A stretch of DNA of 37,090 nt from contig QCDG01000015.1 in the NCBI GenBank assembly GCA_003280995.1, forward strand, positions 1 through 37,090, read 5' to 3'. The position numbers and the translations under genes were made by a program. A model generated the notes under the pieces. That model was not told where the DNA came from. It did no database searches and saw only the letters and a list, made by a program, of their open reading frames with translations. Within the stretch, counting starts at the first letter, position 1. Every line of letters starts with the position of its first letter. Below are positions 34,975 through 37,090 of this stretch, one piece after another. The stretch is from Prochlorococcus sp. AG-355-A09. Lineage in GTDB: Bacteria > Cyanobacteriota > Cyanobacteriia > PCC-6307 > Cyanobiaceae.

Positions 34975-36048
34975 TTAAACAGTAGCTTTTACTTTTGGAT
35001 CTAAATCACCTTTAGCGTAAAGATCAGCAAAGTAATTGGTGCTGTTTTGCTTGATCTTACTTGCTTGACCTTCGCACCAGAACTGCTTGTATCTGTCAAG
35101 ACAAACTTGCTTCATGTATTTTCTAGCAGGTTTGTTGAAATGTCTTGGGTCAAAGTTTGCCTTGTCAGCAAATGCTGCCTCTCTTACTGCTGCAGTGAAA
35201 GCAAGCCTGTTATCTGTATCAATGTTGACTTTCCTAACTCCATTTCTTATTCCCTCTTGAATCTCTTCAACAGGAACACCGTATGTTTGAGGGATTTCAC
35301 CACCATATTTGTTAATGATATCCAACCATTCCTGAGGAACTGAACTAGATCCATGCATTACAAGGTGTGTATTTGGAAGTGCTTTATGGATTTCAGCAAT
35401 TCTGCTTATTGCAAGAACTTCTCCTGTAGGTTTTCTTGTGAATTTATAAGCACCATGACTTGTACCTATAGCAATAGCTAATGCATCAACTTTTGTTTTA
35501 GCAACAAAATCTGCAGCTTCTTCAGGATCAGTCAAAAGCATATCTGTAGAAAGTTCACCTTCAAAACCATGACCATCTTCAGCTTCTCCTTTCCCTGTTT
35601 CTAATGAACCTAAGCAACCTAATTCTCCTTCAACACTAACCCCAACTGAATGAGCAAAATCTACAACTTTTTTAGTAACTGCAACATTATATTCGTAACT
35701 TGCGGGTGTTTTTGCATCTGCCTCTAGAGAACCATCCATCATTACTGATGTGAAACCATTTATTGCTGCTGAATAGCATGTTGATGGCTCATTACCATGG
35801 TCTTGGTGCATTACAACTGGAATATTTGGATATGTTTCTGTAGCGGCAAGGATTAGATGACGTAAGAAAATTTCTCCTGCATAATTTCTTGCCCCTCTTG
35901 AAGCTTGGAGGATAACTGGACTATCAGTTTCATATGCTGCTTCCATGATTGCTTGAACTTGCTCAAGATTATTAACATTGAAAGCTGGAATACCGTAACC
36001 ATTCTCAGCAGCGTGATCTAAAAGTAGTCTTAGTGGAACGAGGGCCAT
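34975..36048 (-). CDS. fba: Class II fructose-bisphosphate aldolase
   Basis: Zn-dependent aldolase of glycolysis and Calvin cycle, also making sedoheptulose bisphosphate. 357 aa, the long class IIB-like bacterial/CbbA type. [17 protein letters not shown] is at about 22-38; catalytic Asp83 and zinc His84 are in [21 protein letters not shown], and the phosphate site GSSSVPQEW are present. VEGELGCLG holds the zinc-coordinating Glu. C-terminal KNLLHVF-type tails are absent; it ends [11 protein letters not shown] 36048. Separate transcription unit ending at the shared terminator. Confidence 0.96.
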   Translation of the reverse strand: MALVPLRLLLDHAAENGYGIPAFNVNNLEQVQAIMEAAYETDSPVILQASRGARNYAGEIFLRHLILAATETYPNIPVVMHQDHGNEPSTCYSAAINGFTSVMMDGSLEADAKTPASYEYNVAVTKKVVDFAHSVGVSVEGELGCLGSLETGKGEAEDGHGFEGELSTDMLLTDPEEAADFVAKTKVDALAIAIGTSHGAYKFTRKPTGEVLAISRIAEIHKALPNTHLVMHGSSSVPQEWLDIINKYGGEIPQTYGVPVEEIQEGIRNGVRKVNIDTDNRLAFTAAVREAAFADKANFDPRHFNKPARKYMKQVCLDRYKQFWCEGQASKIKQNSTNYFADLYAKGDLDPKVKATV

Positions 36049-36140
36049 AATTAAAATAAGTTAGATGCTATACAAAGCACTTGATTCCGCGAGTTTAGTA
36101 CAAAGAGGGATCAAATGTCACGTAATTAGATATACAAAAT

Positions 36141-37090
36141 CTATATTTTTATATTTAACCCGCTCTTCGACGATTCTCTTATGGCTTCGCAAACTTTATG
36201 ACTAGCAAGTCCCTCGCATAAGCCTGGAATGATAGGTGTTTTATTAATTATACTCTGAGCCCATAAATTTTGAATTCTCAAAACTGGAGCTATTCTCCCA
36301 TCAGTCCATGTTTTTTCAAAATTAAAACTCGAATCTGCAGTTAGATTTTGTATTTTATTTTCGTTGTTTGAATATTTCAAATTAAAACCATGTACATAAT
36401 CTTTTTGGTTTTCGCTTTTAAGAATTAGTGAACCTTCGCTTCCATATATTTCTAAACTAAATCCTCTACCATTTTTAGAAATTGATGATAAAGATACCTG
36501 ACATGGAATAAGATTTGAGCTGTAGTTTGATATTTCTATATTGGCTAAACATACATCTTCACTCGTAACATCATTTAAATCAGATGAATTAGGTAAAGGT
36601 CTTTTTTTTATTGATGTTGCTAACTTGCCAGATACGTTTATTGCTTCTCCAAAAAACCAATTCAACATATCGAATGCATGAGTACCTAAAGCGCCAATAA
36701 CTCCTCCACCTTTTTCTTCCAATGAATACCAATTCCAGGATCTTTTGGGGTCGGATCTACTGCCCATTAACCAATCTAATTTGACTAAATATATATCTCC
36801 TAAGATATTTTCATCAATAAGTTTTTTTGCCTGAAGGAAAAGAGGTACTGCTCTATATTCAAAATCAACACATACGCTTAAATTATTAATCAAAGATATT
36901 CTCTGAAGCTCTTCAATTTCTGAGGAGGATATTGAAACGGGTTTTTCTAGGAGCAAATTTTTATTGTTCTCAAGGGCTTGTTTTGCTAATTTAAATCTTG
37001 ATTCGGGAGGAGTGGCAATAATAATTCCATCAATTTTTGGAGATTTAACTAAGTCTTCCCAATTGTGAAAAAAATCTAAGCCCGTTTCTT
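36141..37090 (-). CDS. Gfo/Idh/MocA family oxidoreductase (N-terminus outside window)
   Basis: 315 residues are visible; the frame stays open to the window edge, so the first part (Rossmann GxGxxG) is missing. The partial N-domain shows GIIIATPPESRFKLAKQALEN and the family's LLEKPVS (EKP motif, Lys for NAD/substrate). The C-terminal domain has DWLMGSRSDPKRSWNWYSLEEKGGGVIGALGTHAFDMLNWFFG, where the DW-x-R and GTHAFD residues form the substrate pocket. A NAD(P)-dependent sugar or cyclitol dehydrogenase is likely, but the substrate is unknown. It lies 92 bp from fba with its own unit. Confidence 0.9.
   Translation of the reverse strand, partial: ETGLDFFHNWEDLVKSPKIDGIIIATPPESRFKLAKQALENNKNLLLEKPVSISSSEIEELQRISLINNLSVCVDFEYRAVPLFLQAKKLIDENILGDIYLVKLDWLMGSRSDPKRSWNWYSLEEKGGGVIGALGTHAFDMLNWFFGEAINVSGKLATSIKKRPLPNSSDLNDVTSEDVCLANIEISNYSSNLIPCQVSLSSISKNGRGFSLEIYGSEGSLILKSENQKDYVHGFNLKYSNNENKIQNLTADSSFNFEKTWTDGRIAPVLRIQNLWAQSIINKTPIIPGLCEGLASHKVCEAIRESSKSGLNIKI

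Overview
The window is a low-GC (roughly one third G+C), densely coded cyanobacterial chromosome segment that fits a high-light Prochlorococcus. The evidence is the AT-rich codon use, gaps mostly under 130 bp, frequent TTG and GTG starts, and the gene set: pcyA, chlP, hemA, glpX-type F/SBPase, class II fba, a ferredoxin-type sulfite reductase, ccsA, and a Dev-type exporter without heterocyst genes. The strain cannot be named from the sequence alone. I see no rRNA, tRNA, CRISPR, insertion sequence or prophage. No stretch over 300 bp lacks a gene; the longest is the 186 bp between rpe and glpX.

Layout. 1-528: 5' part of an M16 zinc peptidase (minus strand). 570-4123: pcyA followed by an overlapping devB-devC-devA exporter operon. 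4142-5264: a tiny basic protein and a family-2 glycosyltransferase. 5265-10367: rpsB with a structured leader, tsf, an unrecognised gene and recG. 10425-17297: two M15 peptidases (VanX-like and VanY-like) flanking sulfite reductase, glyS and chlP. 17427-21470: typA, a DUF309 gene, lptB and ccsA. 21495-28432: carbon metabolism and tetrapyrrole genes (rpe, glpX, hemA, glgC, gnd, pgl). 28463-29387: a CIA30-family protein and an overlapping unknown. 29409-32042: minus-strand run upp-like, membrane coiled-coil protein, ilvD. 32106-34924: pentapeptide lumen protein, CobW GTPase, mini zinc-finger protein, purS, purQ. 34975-37090: fba and a truncated Gfo/Idh/MocA oxidoreductase, both minus strand.

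How the genes relate. rpe, glpX and fba belong to the Calvin cycle; glgC starts glycogen storage; gnd and pgl are oxidative pentose phosphate steps. hemA opens tetrapyrrole synthesis, while chlP (chlorophyll phytyl tail) and pcyA (bilin) act at its ends. rpsB and tsf form the usual translation pair.

The strongest unexplained signal is the rpsB leader. Two perfect helices of 8 and 9 bp are arranged as a pseudoknot with a third hairpin inside, and the last helix runs into six T residues just before the rpsB start codon. This looks like a cis-acting control element, possibly sensing S2. Other items worth a second look are a UPP-like protein lacking the usual PRPP loop, the fast-diverging gene between tsf and recG, an lptB with no adjacent Lpt partner, and a perfect 11-bp hairpin upstream of glpX.
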